64,000 nucleotides of DNA from Malania oleifera (taxonomy: Eukaryota; Streptophyta; Magnoliopsida; Santalales; Ximeniaceae), in NCBI RefSeq assembly GCF_029873635.1, contig NC_080428.1, positions 67,141,601 to 67,205,600 of the forward strand, in the 5' to 3' direction. Of this stretch, positions 47,355-60,599 are shown in pieces. The first letter of the stretch is position 1; the number at the start of each line of letters is the position of its first letter. The notes under the pieces are model-generated. The model searched no databases. It saw only the letters and a list, made by a program, of their open reading frames with translations, and was not told where the DNA came from. Made by a program: the position numbers and the translations under genes.

Positions 47355-49566
47355 TGAAACGTCCCTCAATTTCTTAACATAAAATACCACATTATAAATA
47401 AAATGGTCAACCCGAACCCGTGGGTAACGGGGACACCTGTCGTACACAGCGAAAAAACCAAGCAGCAGTAACCATAAAAATCCATACATCCATCCATAAA
47501 AGATAATACCAGAGCTTTTATAACATTATGATACTATACTACTATACATTCTCATATACATCATAATATCTCTAGGGTCAAACACAAAATAATTCTAACC
47601 CTAGTACAAAATCTTACCCTCCTCACGGGATAATCTCATTAATCTCAACGGCGGCCTTGACCCGCCGGTCTCTCAGGGACTCTTGAAAAATTTAATAATA
47701 TTGGGGATGAGACACTTCTCAGTAAGAGAAAATAAACTAAATACAACTGTGTGGCAACATGAATATTTAATGCATTTATACGTATACAGTACATTTCATA
47801 ATTCTATAAACATCATCATATCGTATTGGGTAAACATATATTTTCACATCTGTTAATAATCATAACATACATAAAATCATCTGTTATAACTGTAGTACTA
47901 AAAACAAACCCAGGATGACTAGCTAACTGGTGTCATGTATTACCCCCCATGACGGGTTGTGCAGCCCGAAGGCGGGATCCGACAATGGCTGGCCGACCAC
48001 TGCCGATTCAAATATGTCTGTAAGTACGATGAGCCCGCCACACCTTGGTCCGGACTGCCAGGTGGACGTCCACACTCTACTGAAAGCCACATCGACTATC
48101 CATCTCCCATCCCCTTATGGGACGGTAGCACTAATAAGGCCTCGTGCCAAAACTAACCCATAGCTACGGTACCGAGCTCCTGGTCTGAACTAAACTAACA
48201 TCTTGGTTGTGAAAACATATAATACATGATCATACGTAACATCATTACGGCCTCGTGCCGAAAATATAGATACGACCTCGTGCCGAAATCATACATATGG
48301 CCTCGCGCCAAAATCATAGTAAATATGGCCTTGCGCCAATAATATAAATACGGCCTCGTGCCGATAGCATAAATACGGCCTCGTGCCGATAACATAAATA
48401 TATGGCCTCGCGCCAAAATTATTTCAAGTATATATATACTGAAAATACATCATTTATCACATAATCGTAAAAACCATCACAACATAACTCATATTTTCAT
48501 AATACCTGAAATCATGTTTTGTTCGTAAAATCTTTCACATCATAATACATTTCACACAAAATAATATTCATGCCACACATATGCTGTTAAAAGTCATACT
48601 TCATATTCTAAAATCGTGAATTACTTACATCTCATACATACATATACATTTTAATCATTATAACAGTATTTTCCCAATCGTACATTTTATGCGTAATACA
48701 CAATATAACATATGCTTTTCTGAAAATAAATTTACTCATATCAATAATAATTTGTATGAAAAATTACTGCTTTAGTTTATTCCCTTACCTGCCTATTGAG
48801 AAATTCGTTAGGATCCAAAATTTCATGCCCTTGGCGCTCGAAATTTAACTCCTGCAATTTAATTTTTCCCCCGATTAATTAATCTATTTCTCCAAAATAA
48901 TACTCATCTAGTCTTCCCTAGGATCCATATACCTCAAATTAATATTTAAACTATTATTTAACATCTCTAATTAATTTTCTAAATTTTGCCTGCGGGTCCC
49001 AAAATTACCCCCCCGGCACTCACCCGGATCCTAAATTCCAGAAATCCTACTTCAGTCTTAGATGCTTAATATTTTAGCATTTCTAAATTAATGCTAATTA
49101 ATTAAAAATAAGTTCCTTAATAATCGCCGCACACCAAATTTGGGGTTTTGGCCCGACACCCCCACGATAATTTCGTCCCACTAGACTTGTAGAGAATCAT
49201 CCATAGATTCTCGTAGTGGTGTCCGTTCATCAATTGGGCTTATATTTTGTAAGAAATTAAAGAAAAAGGGGAAAATGGCTTACCCTAGGGAATATGCTTA
49301 TGCCGCTCCTACCACCGATCCGCTCCGGTAGAAATGACGGCAGCAGTGAATGGAGTCCAGTGGTATTTTCGGATTTTCGATCGGGCAAAAATTCGTCCCG
49401 AAATCGAGGAGAGAGGGAGAGAACTTGAGGAGAGAGAGAGATTACAGAGAGTTGTAGGAAAGTAAAAAAAAAAAAGAAAAGAAAGAAAGAAGAAGAAGAA
49501 GATAGGAAATTGGGGGGGGCGCGCTGCCTGCCAAATGAATTCCTGAAGCTTCTAGCTTCAGGAATG

Positions 49567-49611
<45 letters not shown>

Positions 49612-49825
49612 TATTTAATTAATATAATAATAATATATTTATTAATAAAAATAAAAATAAATTGTAATTAATTTTTTTTTCTTTTTCTTTTAAATTCGAT
49701 TAATTAATTAGTTAATTAATTAAAATTTTAATTAATTAATTAATTATTTATTTATTTATTATTTATTATTTTTTTGGAAATCAATCCACTAATTTTTTTA
49801 TATCTCTGTTTTTGGGGTTTTTACA
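47355..49825 (-). repeat. 3' LTR of element E
   Basis: 2471 bp; reads TGTAAAAACCCC...GGGACGTTTCA on the minus strand. It has seven GGCCTCGTGCCG-type units at about 48245-48415, an AAT run (about 49567-49610), a hairpin at 49539-49565 and the conserved block at about 47950-48005. Confidence 0.95.
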
Positions 49826-50089
49826 TTCTCCCCTCCTTATAAAAATTTCGTCCTCAAAATTTACCATTTCGTCTATTTCCGTTCCTTAGCGAAAACACTT
49901 CTTATTTTTATTGATTACCCTCACTTATGGTGAATGAATACCGTGGTTACAACGAGGGCTCTGGGAGATCACAACTATTCAAAATTCTCCCAAAACCATT
50001 CACATTTCAAAACTAAAAATTCTATCTATCTTACGTTACACTATACAAATAAAAACTACAATACTATTCCATTCACATAACTGGTTCAG

Positions 50090-53000
50090 CTCTAAACTCC
50101 ACTGAATAAGTGCGGATATCTCTACTGCATTTGATCCTCTAGTTCCCAGGAAGCCTCCTCAATGGCATGGTTGCGCCACAGAACTTTTACCAGTGGAATC
50201 TTCTTCGTACGTAATTCTTGTTCCTTCCAGTCAAGAATCTGCACTGACACTTCCTCATAAGCTAAAGTATCGCCCAATTCCAGTGCTTCATATCTAATCA
50301 CATGGGAGGGGTCTGGGACGTATTTCCTCAGCATAGAAATGTGGAATACGTCATGGATCCTAGATAGGACCGGTGGTAATGCCAAACGATAGGCAACTGG
50401 ACCCACTCTCTCAAGAATCTCGAATGGTCCAATATACCTAGGGCTCAGCTTACCCTTCCTCCCAAACCTCATAACACCCTTCAGGGGTGCCACCTTCAGG
50501 AACACGTGATCTCCTGTGTTAAACTCCAATTCTCACCGACGAGTATCAGCATAACTCTTTTGCCGACTCTGCGCTGTCCTGATCCTATCTCTTATAACTC
50601 TGACTTTATCCTGAGTCTGCTGTATCAGCTCTGGCCCCAATATCTGTCTCTCTCAAACCTCATCCCAGTACAACGGGGATCGGCACCTCCTGCCAAACAG
50701 TGCCTCATACGGTGCCATCCCAATGCTGGCCTGGTAGCTGTTGTTATACGCAAACTCAACCAGTGGCAAATACTGCATCCAACGACCACCAAAGTCCAAC
50801 ACACATGCTCGCAGCATATCCTCCAGAATCTGTATCGTCCTCTCTGTCTGTCCATCTGTTTGAGGATGAAAAGCTGTGCTGAACGATAACTGAGAACCCA
50901 TGACCCCTTGTAGACCCTTCCAAAAACGAGATGTAAACCGTGAGTCTCTATCTGAAACTATGGACACTAGGACGCTGTGGAGTCTAACTATCTCCTGGAT
51001 GTATAACTCAGCCAATCTGTCCATGGAGTAGCTAACTCTGATCGGCAAAAAGTGGGTAGTCTTCGTCAATCGATCCACCACTACCCAAATAGCGTCCTGT
51101 CTATGCAATGCTGGCAGTAGTAATCCTGAGACAAAATCCATCGCTATATGCTCCCACTTCCACTCAGGAATGTGGAGTGGCTGCAACGATCCCGCCGGTC
51201 TCTGATGCTCAGCCTTCACTTGCTGGCACGTCAAACACCGACCCACAAACTGAGCTATCTCCCTCTTCATGTTGCTCCACCAGAAGGACTCTCGGAGATC
51301 CCTGTACATTTTAGTGCTACCCAGATGTACAGTATATAGGGACCGATGTGCTTCCTCCAGAATGACTTTCTTGATCTCAGGATCGGCAGGAACACATAAC
51401 CTGGTATGGAACCTCAGGGTTCCATCATCTGAAATGCTGAACTCTGGTTCCTGACCATCCTGTACCTTTCCCATAAGCTCTACTAGTTCTACATCATTCC
51501 TCTAAGCTGCTTTAATCCTCTCCTGTAGAGTCGGCTGTAAAACCAAGTCAGCAATGAACACCTGGTGATCGCCCTCTACCAGCTCCACACCGAGCCTCTC
51601 CAGATCCATCTGAATCGGATGCTGAATCTCTACTGTAGATACAGATGATTCCACCGATTTCCGACTCAAAGCATTAGCAACCACATTAGCCTTTCCTGGG
51701 TGGTAACTAATAGTGCAGTCGTAATCCTATATTAGCTCCAGCCATCTCCTCTGTCTCATATTCAATTCCTTCTGCATGAAGAAATACTTTAAGCTCTTAT
51801 GGTCAAGAAATATCTCACACCTACCCCCATATAGATAGTGCCTCCAAATCTTCAGTGCGTAAACAACCGCCGCCAACTCTAGATCGTGGGTAGGGTAGTT
51901 CTTCTCATATTCTTTCAACTGTCGTGAGGCATAGGCTATCACTGTCCCCCACTGCATCAATACACATCCGAGCCCTCTATGAGACGCATCACTATAAATT
52001 ACGAACCCCTCTCAACACAGGCGCAGTGATGAGTCGCTGCTTCAACTCCTGGAAGCTCTGTTCACATTCAGCAGACCACTCAAACTTCGCTCCGTTCCTG
52101 GTCAATCTGGTCAACGGGCCTGACAATCGAGAGAAGCCCTCAACAAACCTGCGGTAGTACCCAGCCAATCCCAGGAAACTCCTGATCTCGTGCACATTCT
52201 TTGGTTGTACCCAGTCTACTACCGCCTCAATTTTACTCGGATCAACAGATATACCACCCTTGGATATAATGTGTCCTAGGAAGGTAACCTGTTCCAGCCA
52301 GAACTCACACTTCTTGAGCTTCGCATATAGTTTCTTTTCTCGCAAAACCTGCAACACTATACTCAGATGCCCCTCATGCTCCTCTGGACTCTTCGAATAC
52401 ACCAGTATATCATCAATAAATACTACCACAAATCGATCCAAGTACTGGTGAAAAACCCTGTTCATAAGATCCATAAACACTGTTGGAGCATTCGTCAATC
52501 CAAACGGCATAACTAGAAATTCATAATGACCATACCGTGTTCTGAATGTCGTCTTCAGAACATCTTCCGCCCTGACTTTCACCTGATGGTACCCGGAGCG
52601 TAAATCTATTTTCGAAAAGACCTGTGTCCCCTGTAACTGGTCAAACAAATCATCAATACGCGGGAGCGGGTATTTTTTCTTGATAGTTACTTTATTTATT
52701 TCTCAATAGTCGATGCACAATCTCATCGAGCCATCCTTCTTCCTCACAAACAACACCGGTGCTCCCCAGGGTGACACACTGGGCCGAATGAACCCCTTAT
52801 CTAACAGCTCCTGCAACTGCTCTTTCAATTCTTTCAGCTCTGCTGGTGCCATTCTATACGGCGCCTTCGAAATCGGCGTTGTCCCCGGAACCAGATCGAT
52901 AACAAACTCTACCTCACGATCAGGAGGTAGTCTCGGCAAATCCTCGGGAAATACATCAGGAAAATCCCTCACCACTGGGATATCCTCCACTCTCAGTTCC

Positions 53001-53589
53001 CTTTCTGATACAGCCTTCACATAGGCTAAATATTCGTGACAACCTTTTGATAGCCATCTATGCGCCTGAATAGCAGATAATAACTGAGGTGGGGTGCGCA
53101 CACGTGATCCCACGAATCTGTACTCCTATCCCTCTGAAGGTCTGAACACTACCACTCTCTAATGGCAATCAATGCTAGCATAGTGGGCAGTTAGCCAATC
53201 CATGCCCAAGATTACCTCAAACCCATGCATGTCTAAAACCACCAGATTAGCTAACAAATACCTCCCTTGAATATCCACTGGACAGTCCCTGAGTACCTTC
53301 CTACATACCCCTACGGTCCCAGTTGGCGTAGCCACAGACAAACTAATTTCTAACTGCTGAGGCTCAAACCCACACAATTTAACATAATCCCGGGCGATAA
53401 ATGAATGCGTCGCCTCATAATCAAACAAAACAGTAGATTTAAATGACAGTATAGAAACAGTACCTGTCACCACATCTCTTGCTGCCTTAGCTTCTCCTGG
53501 CATCAAAGCGAAAACTCTGGCTGAGGCTGTATTCCTCTGCTGGCCTCCTCATGGTGCCTGGTAACCTCCTCGTGCAGGTCTAGGAGCAA
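50090..53589 (-). pseudogene. pol of element E (PR-RT-RH-IN-chromo C-terminus; broken)
   Basis: Protease at 53506-53159, where the active-site triplet reads DYE (LFDYEATHSF) instead of DSG. RT at 53113-51992: a stop in IDY*EINKV (about 52703), then [39 protein letters not shown] and [12 protein letters not shown]. RNase H/connection at 51960-51727 ([16 protein letters not shown]). Integrase at 51474-50653: H-x7-H with C-x2-C (CLTC), then MDFVSG, SDRDSRF and QTERTIQ carrying D, D, E. C-terminal block at 50529-50122 with FHISMLRKYVPDPSHV and WRNHAIEEASWELED, the Tekay-type chromodomain-like end. At least six stops or shifts. Confidence 0.92.
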
Positions 53590-54549
53590 TACTAGTCTGT
53601 GTCGGACACTCCCTCATCATATGTCCTGGCTCCCCACACCTGTAGCAGACACCTCGCCCAGCACGACACTCTCCCAGGTGTCTCTTCCGGCAAGATGGGC
53701 AAGCTGGAGATGGCTACATACCCTAGAAACCATGATTCCCGGTCTTCTGTCTCTGGTCTCTATAGTAGCCACCTCTTTTCCACGTACCACGTCCACCCCC
53801 CTGCTGGGAACCAAAAGGTATGGTTCTCTTCTTCTGCCTCTGCTCCTCAGCCTCCAATCGCTCTCCAATCTTTGCTATAGTGGCTCTATCCACTAGTTTA
53901 GTAAAATCCTGCAACTTCAAAATCGATACCTACTTATAAATTTCTCTCCTCAAGCCTCTTTCAAACTTTGTACCTTCTTCGCCTCATCTGGAATAATGTA
54001 TGGGGCAAAACAAGATAGCTCGATGAACCTCGCTGCGTACTGTTGCACTGATAGCTGTCCCTGTTTCAGATTCAGGAACTCTACAATCTTAGCCTCCCTA
54101 GAAGAGGCTGGAAAATACCTGTCGAAGAATATCTCTCTAAATCGCTCCCAAGTCATCTCTACAGGTATAGTCCTCTGCTGTTCTAACAATCTCACTACTG
54201 ACCACCATCTCTCGGCCTCTCCAGTCAGTCTGTAGGTGGCAAACAGCACCTTCTGCTTCTCTGAACACTACAACACTGCAAATATTTTCTCCATCTCCTG
54301 CACCCAATTCTCAGCGACTGCAGGATCCGTTCCACCTGAGAAAGCTGGAGGATTTATCTTTATGAACTTCTCGATCGTACAACCGTGGCCTACAGACGGA
54401 CCACCTTGCTCCTTCGAACTCCTGACAATTTCTGCCATCACTTGCTGTGCTACGCTGCGTAGGACGGCATCTGAGTCACTACCCGTAGCACCCGAGGGTC
54501 CAGCACCCTCCCTCCCACTGGCGTAGGCACTATTGCCACCAAGGTCCAT
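53590..54549 (-). pseudogene. gag of element E (broken)
   Basis: MDLGGNSAYASG at 54549, then VQEMEKIFAVL and a TAG where related copies have Gln (54268-54270). The frame goes on with LFATYRLTGEAERWW, RFREIFFDRYFP and VQQYAARFIEL, then shifts near 53950. KLVDRATIAKIGERLEAEEQRQ and one CCHC knuckle CYRCGEPGHMMREC (53606-53647) follow. Structural protein of the particle; non-functional as it stands. Confidence 0.9.
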
Positions 54550-54846
54550 CCTGAAAAACATGTAACTTAACTCAAAACCTCATTCTCTATACATATCACT
54601 CAACTCATATGGTATTTTTTCCTAATTAACTCGTCACTCTTGATCTTATTCAAGGTTCAATTCTGCAACCTAGATACCCAACCCGACGATAGTTTACAAT
54701 GAATTTCATGAAATCGTCACCCCAGGAAAATCATACAAACCACCACGAAAGTCCTGCATCTAGACTACAAAACCAGACCTCAAATCCTCTTATCCTATAC
54801 TTTGGTATTATTACTGCTGCACTCTAGAGTCTACAGAACCTAGTAT

Positions 54847-54863
54847 CCTAGGCTCTGATACCA
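54847..54863 (-). other. Primer-binding site of element E
   Basis: Minus strand TGGTATCAGAGCCTAGG, two bases from the LTR; initiator tRNA-Met type. Confidence 0.95.
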
Positions 54864-54865
54864 AA

Positions 54866-57165
54866 TGAAACGTCCCTCAATTTCTTAACATAAAATACCA
54901 CATAATAAATAAAATGGTCAACCCGAACCCGTGGGTAACGGGGACACCTGTCGTACACAGCAGAAAAACCAAGCAGCAGTAACCATAAAAATCCATACAT
55001 CCATCTATAAAACATAATACCAGAGCTTTTATAACATTATGATACTGTACTACTATACATCCTCATATACATCAATATATCTCTAGGGTCAAACACAAAA
55101 TAATTCTAACCCTAGTACAAAATCTTACCCTCCTCACGGGGTAATCTCACTAATCTCAACGGCGGCCTTGACCCGCCGGTCTCTCAGGGACTCCTGAAAA
55201 ATTTAATAATATTGGGGGTGAGACACTTCTCAGTAAGGGAAAATAAACTAAATACAGCTGTGTGGCAACATGAATATTTAATGCATTTATACGTATACAG
55301 TACATTTCATAATTCTATAAACATCATCATATCGTATTGGGTAAACATATATTTTCACATCTGTTAATAATCATAACATACATAAAATCATCTATTATAA
55401 CTGTAGTACTAAAAACAAACCCAGGATGACTAGCTAAATGGTGTCATGTATTACCCCCCATGACGAGTTGTGCAGCCCGAAGGTGGGATGCGACAATGGC
55501 TGGCCGACCACTGCTGAATCAAATATGTCTGTAAGTATGATGAGCCCGCCACACCTTGGTCCGGATTGCCAGGTGGACGTCCACACTCTACTGAAAGCCA
55601 CATCGACTATCCATCTCCCATCCCCTCGTGGGACGGTAGCACTAATAAGGCCTCGTGCCAAAACTAACCCATAGCTAAGGTACCGAGCTCCTAGTCTGAA
55701 CTAAACTAACATCCTGGTTGTGAAAACATATAATACATGATCATATGTAACATCATTACGGCCTCGTGCCGAAAACATAGATACGGCCTCGCGCCGAAAT
55801 CATACATATGGCCTCGGGCCAAAATCATAGTAAATATGGCCTCGCGCCAATAATATAAATACGGCCTTGTGCCGATAGCATAAATACGGCCTCGTGCCGA
55901 TAACATAAATACATGGCCTCACGCCAAAAACATAAATACGGCCTTGTGCCGATAACATAAATATATGGCCTCTCGCCAAAAACATAAATATGGCCTCGTG
56001 CCGATAACATAAATATATGGCCTCGCGCCAAAATTCTTTCAGGTATATATATACTGAAAATACATCATTTATCACATAATTGTCAAAACCATCATAATAT
56101 AACTCATATTTTCATAATACCTGAAATCATGTTTTGTTCGTAAAATCTTTCACATCATAATACATTTCACACAAAATAATATTCATGCCACACATATGTT
56201 GTTAAAAGTCATACTTCATATTCTAAAATCGTGAATTACTTACATCTCATACATACATATACATTTTAATCATCATAGCAGTATTTTCCCAATTGTACAT
56301 TTTATGCGTAATACACAATATAACATATGCTTTTCTGAAAATAAATTTACTCATAATCAATAATAATTTGTATGAAAAATTACTGCTTTAGTTTATTCCC
56401 TTACCTGCCTACTGAGAAATTCGTTAGGATCCAAAATTTCACACCCTTGGCGCCCGAAATTTAACTCTTGCAATTTACATTTTTTCCCATATTAATTAAT
56501 CTATTTCTCCAAAATTATACTCATCTAGTCTTCCCTAGGTTCCATATACATCAAATTAATATTTAAACTATTATTTAACATCCCTAATTAATTTTCCAAA
56601 TTTTGCCTGCGGGTCCCAAAATTACCCCCCCGGCACTCACCCGGATCCTAAATTCCAGAAATCCTACTTCAGTCTTAGATGCTTAATATTTTAGCATTTT
56701 TAAATTAATGCTAATTAATTAAAAATAAGTCCCTTAATAATCGCCGCACACCAAATTTGGGGTTTTGGCCCGACACCCCCACATGAATTCCGTCCCACTA
56801 GACTTAGAGAATCATCCCTAAATTCTTGTAGTGGTGTCCGTTCGTCAATTGGACTTATATTTTGTAAGAAATTAAAGAAAAAAGGGGAAAATGACTTACC
56901 CCAGGGAATACGCTTACGCTGCTCCTACCACTGATCCGCTCCGGTAGAAATGACGGCAGCAGCGAATGGAGTCCAGTGGTATTTTCATATTTTCAATCAG
57001 GCGAAAATCCATCACGAAATTGAGGAGAGAGAGAGATTACAGAGAGTTGTAGGAAAGTAAAAATAAAAAAAAGAAAAGAAAGAAAGAAGAAGAACAAGAT
57101 AGGAAATGGGGGGGGGGGGGGCCTGCCTGCCAAATGAATTCCTGAAGCTAGAAGCTTCAGGAATG

Positions 57166-57210
<45 letters not shown>

Positions 57211-57415
57211 TATTTAATTAATATAATAATAATATATTTTATTAATAAAAATAAAAATAAATTTTAATTATTTTTTTTCTTTTTCTTTTAAATCCCATTA
57301 ATTAATTAGTTAATTAATTAAAAAATTAATTAATTAATTAATTATTTATTTATTTTTATTTTTTTGGAAATCAATCCACTAATTTTTTTATATCTCTATT
57401 TTTGGGGTTTTTACA
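54866..57415 (-). repeat. 5' LTR of element E
   Basis: 2550 bp, near-identical to the 3' LTR. It is about 80 bp longer, largely because its GGCCTCGTGCCG array (about 55757-56035) has eleven units instead of seven. It lies next to the PBS. A G run at about 57109-57120 also differs from the other copy. Confidence 0.95.
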
Positions 57416-57946
57416 GGCTCATTGACGAAGGCGCCAATTCGTTGACGAATTTGACTGAGTCAAGGGTCTATAAATAGGATATTTTGTTTGCTTATTCATT
57501 AAGAAACTTAATTCCTCTCTTTCTCTCTCTAGAATCCACGCCCAACGTCTCCTCCTCTTCGATCCTTCGTCGTTCGTTGACCGTTTCAACGATCAGAAGT
57601 TACCACAAGAATCAAAGAGCGAATATTTACAAGTCTAGCGGATTAGATTCTTAATCTTGAGGAAAAGAGTCTCGAGTGATTTTTTGATACCGAGGGTGTT
57701 CTATTTTTATTTTTTTTCAATTGTAATTGAAAAACACAACCTAGTCATAGTTTACTATAGCTTTCCTGAAATCGTCACCCTAGGAAAGACATAGAAATCA
57801 CAACAGAAATTCTGCTTCCCGATCACTAAAAAAAAACCCTAAAAACTTATCTTCATTTCCCCAACATTGACTCACTAAATTCCTAATCCATTCTTATACT
57901 TTGGTATTGTTTTCTGTTGCACTTTATAGTCTATAGAACCTAGCAA

Positions 57947-57963
57947 CCTAGGCTTTGATACCA
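57947..57963 (-). other. Primer-binding site of element V
   Basis: Minus strand TGGTATCAAAGCCTAGG, the tRNA-iMet PBS with one G-to-A change, three bases from the LTR end. Confidence 0.9.
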
Positions 57964-58556
57964 AATTGTAACGACCTGAAATTTCCATCCATTTTTTTTT
58001 CTTTTCTATATTAATAAATAATTTTTGATACCTTGCATAAGCATAGATGATATCATCACGAACCAAAGTGGGATCGTGGAATCCTGTACATTTCATATAA
58101 CACCTAAGCAGCAGAAGAACATACATATCCCACATATTCCAATATACAAAACCAAAGTGCTATATACCTAACTGTACACATACACACATATACATAACAT
58201 TTTCCAAAAAGTCCCAAAACACTGTGGGCTCCAAAGATTAGCCTAAAACTCACCCCAAAAACTATGTCGCCTCTACACTAACTCTACCTCTGAGCAGGCC
58301 CTGCATGCCTCTCTGGATTACCTGAAATGTTTAATAATTTTAGGGTGAGAGACCTCTCAGTAAGGAGAAACATGTTATCACCAGTGTGTGACATATGAGT
58401 TAGTTGGAAAACATATCATTTAATTAATACTGTTCACAATATATATCAAGAAAGCATCTGTATAATAACACAAGCTTATATCATATAGAATATGAAAATT
58501 TTTGAGTTTTCTATTCAAAAGTACTTCTATCTATAATACATAATCTTTGTTTTCTG

Positions 58557-58821
58557 TGTAGAGACCCAAACTTGTATAAGCTGGGTTTGTCGACGAAGTC
58601 CTTCATAGCCTTGTCGATGAAATTCAAAGACTCGTCGACGAGCAAATATTGAGCGGGTCGAAGAAATATCCAAAACTTGGGCTCGGCGACGAAGGGATGG
58701 CTTCATCGACGAGCTGTGTGGTGGATTCATCGACGAAGATGCCACCTCGTCGATGAGTTGGACTTGGTCAAAGGCCTTATAAATATCCATTTTGGTTGCT
58801 TAGAAGCTAAGTTTCTTCTCA

Positions 58822-58857
<36 letters not shown>

Positions 58858-60599
58858 ATTCTTCACTATTCGTCGTCCGTTTCTGAAAACGGAAGTTCCT
58901 ACGGGGATCAGAAGAAGAAGTTTTACAACTTTAGCAAATTGGATCTTTACTTTGAGGATTTTTGGGTTTCCCAAAAATCGAGGTAAGGATCTGATCTCAA
59001 TTTTGATTGGATATTTGGATAGTAGTCGGAATTATAGTAAGGTTATGTTCTGGGGTTTTAGGTTTTCAGGATCCCGGGTTGTCGGTTTGTACGAAATCTC
59101 GTTTCAAGTTTAAGATAAGGGGAATTTGATTACAACAGTTATTTTTGGAAAAACTAAACCACTAAAAAGTTAGTTTATATTTAAATGTATGATTGAACTG
59201 CTTATTTGCTAAATTCTACCAAGTAGAAATGCCGATTTTTACGGTTTTTGGTAAAAATGAGGATTTTGGCGTATGATCTCCAAATTTTGTGAAAATCACT
59301 TATTTGCATTTAAACTATAATAGGAGATGCTTGAATCCTTTACTTTTACATTTAAATGATGTTTATTGGATTTTTATCATTTAGCGGATTTTGGGATTTA
59401 ACTCGTGTGATATATGTTGAAATGGAAATGTATGAATTTGATATACTATGTATATGAGATATGGGAACTAAAGTTCTGAATTTGTTATATAGAAAATGTG
59501 GAAAACAGAGGCCGGTTATACACCGAGCATTATCAGTGAAACAAAAAGGGGTAAACCGAGTGGATAAGCGCCGGTTTGAACTCGATGTGATTATCTGAAT
59601 TTGTGAAAATACTAGAATTGCACAGGTTACTATATTTTGCTATAAATTGTATACATGATAAATGGAACCACAACTTGCTACAAAAAGGGGTTGAAAGATA
59701 CTCTAGAAAAAGGGGTTGAAAGATACTCCAGTAAATGGGGTTGAAAGATACTCTGATGTGAGAAGTTGAAAAAACTTCATTAATGGAGGTAAAAGATACT
59801 CCCAATGGTAGGGAATTCCTCTGCTGGAAGGGTACAGTGCAACCACACATGTAAATCAGTGTGGGTACATAGATAGTCGACTAGCAGGAGTAATAAAACC
59901 ATTGGTGAAATAATAAACCAGATGAGGACAGTCGGATTATATATTAGATACTTGACAAATGCTTGCACGAACAAGGCATTGTTGGAGATATTAGTGCACA
60001 ACCCGTGCCACGGGTAAATAGGCAAAACATGTTATGACAAGCTGGTCGTTGTTCTAATATTCATATGCATGATTTAAATACTAGATTGTGCAAATAAATT
60101 TTATATATTGCTGTATTGTAAAGAAATGTTTTACATATACATATATGGGTTTTATTCAAATGTGCATATGTGATCACTCACTGTTGTAACACTTTCTTCC
60201 TTACTAAGAGGTGTCTCACCCCATTATACAACCTTTGTTTTCAGGTCCATCAGGACGTTGGTCCTAGTTGATTAAGGGACTAGGAGAATTGTTTTTGGTT
60301 GTAGCATACGTAAGTGGTTAATGTGTATATTGAACTTAGTTGGAATACCTATTTTGGGGTTGTATTATTAGGATATGTTCTAAGTCTGTATAAAGGTATT
60401 TTAGGATACAATAATAAACTGTGGTATATGTCTATTAGAAATCCTGATGAATGTTTATGTTTTTCCGCAACATTTACATTTCCGTTATACATGAGTTACA
60501 CACGTATGTCCCTGCTTAGGGTGGGTTGTCTATGTATCTTGAATAGGTACAGGTAATTTTTATAAGTGAGTGACACCTGGGTCCGGCTGGGCCGTTACA
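58557..60599 (+). mobile_element. Gypsy solo LTR with TSD TTCTG inside V LTR
   Basis: TGTAGAGACCC...GGGCCGTTACA, 2043 bp, flanked by TTCTG at 58552-58556 and 60600-60604. It has a U3 TCGTCGACGA-type array (58587-58760), TATAAATA at 58778-58785, a CT run (about 58825-58856), four GGGGTTGAAAGATACTC-type units (about 59690-59805) and TTACTAAGAGGTGTCTCACCCC (about 60201). Confidence 0.94.

Larger units (their letters stand above)
47355..57415 (-). mobile_element. Full-length Ty3/gypsy Tekay-like retrotransposon E, TSD GGCTC
   Basis: 10,061 bp on the minus strand. 5' LTR 57415-54866, PBS 54863-54847, gag, PR, RT, RH, IN and chromovirus-type C-terminus, a polypurine tract (GGAGGGGAGAA on the minus strand, about 49826-49836) and 3' LTR 49825-47355. 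Perfect duplications GGCTC lie at 47350-47354 and 57416-57420. The two LTRs differ by about seven or eight changes in their first 225 bp by eye, so the insertion is fairly young compared with its neighbours. All domains are present, but stops and frameshifts break the ORF. Confidence 0.96.
47124..57730 (+). mobile_element. 5' part of gypsy LTR U (plus), split by element E and truncated at ~57.72 kb
   Basis: Starts TGTAGAGACCCC at 47124. The U3 TCGTCGACGA-type array (47187-47345) is interrupted by element E at 47355 and resumes at 57421 (ATTGACGAAGG, TCGTTGACGAA), with TATAAATA at 57469-57476 and the R-type GATTAGATTC region to about 57700. The LTR then breaks off and the leader of element V follows in opposite orientation. 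About 0.6 kb of U is present, where related LTRs have about 2.1 kb. Confidence 0.8.

Noticed and set aside
55706..56075. Minus-strand repeat proteins (RGHIYVFG-type) in E's LTR
   Set aside because: Produced by the GGCCTCGTGCCG minisatellite; no homologous frame is kept in the other LTR with a constant start, and LTRs are not protein-coding here.
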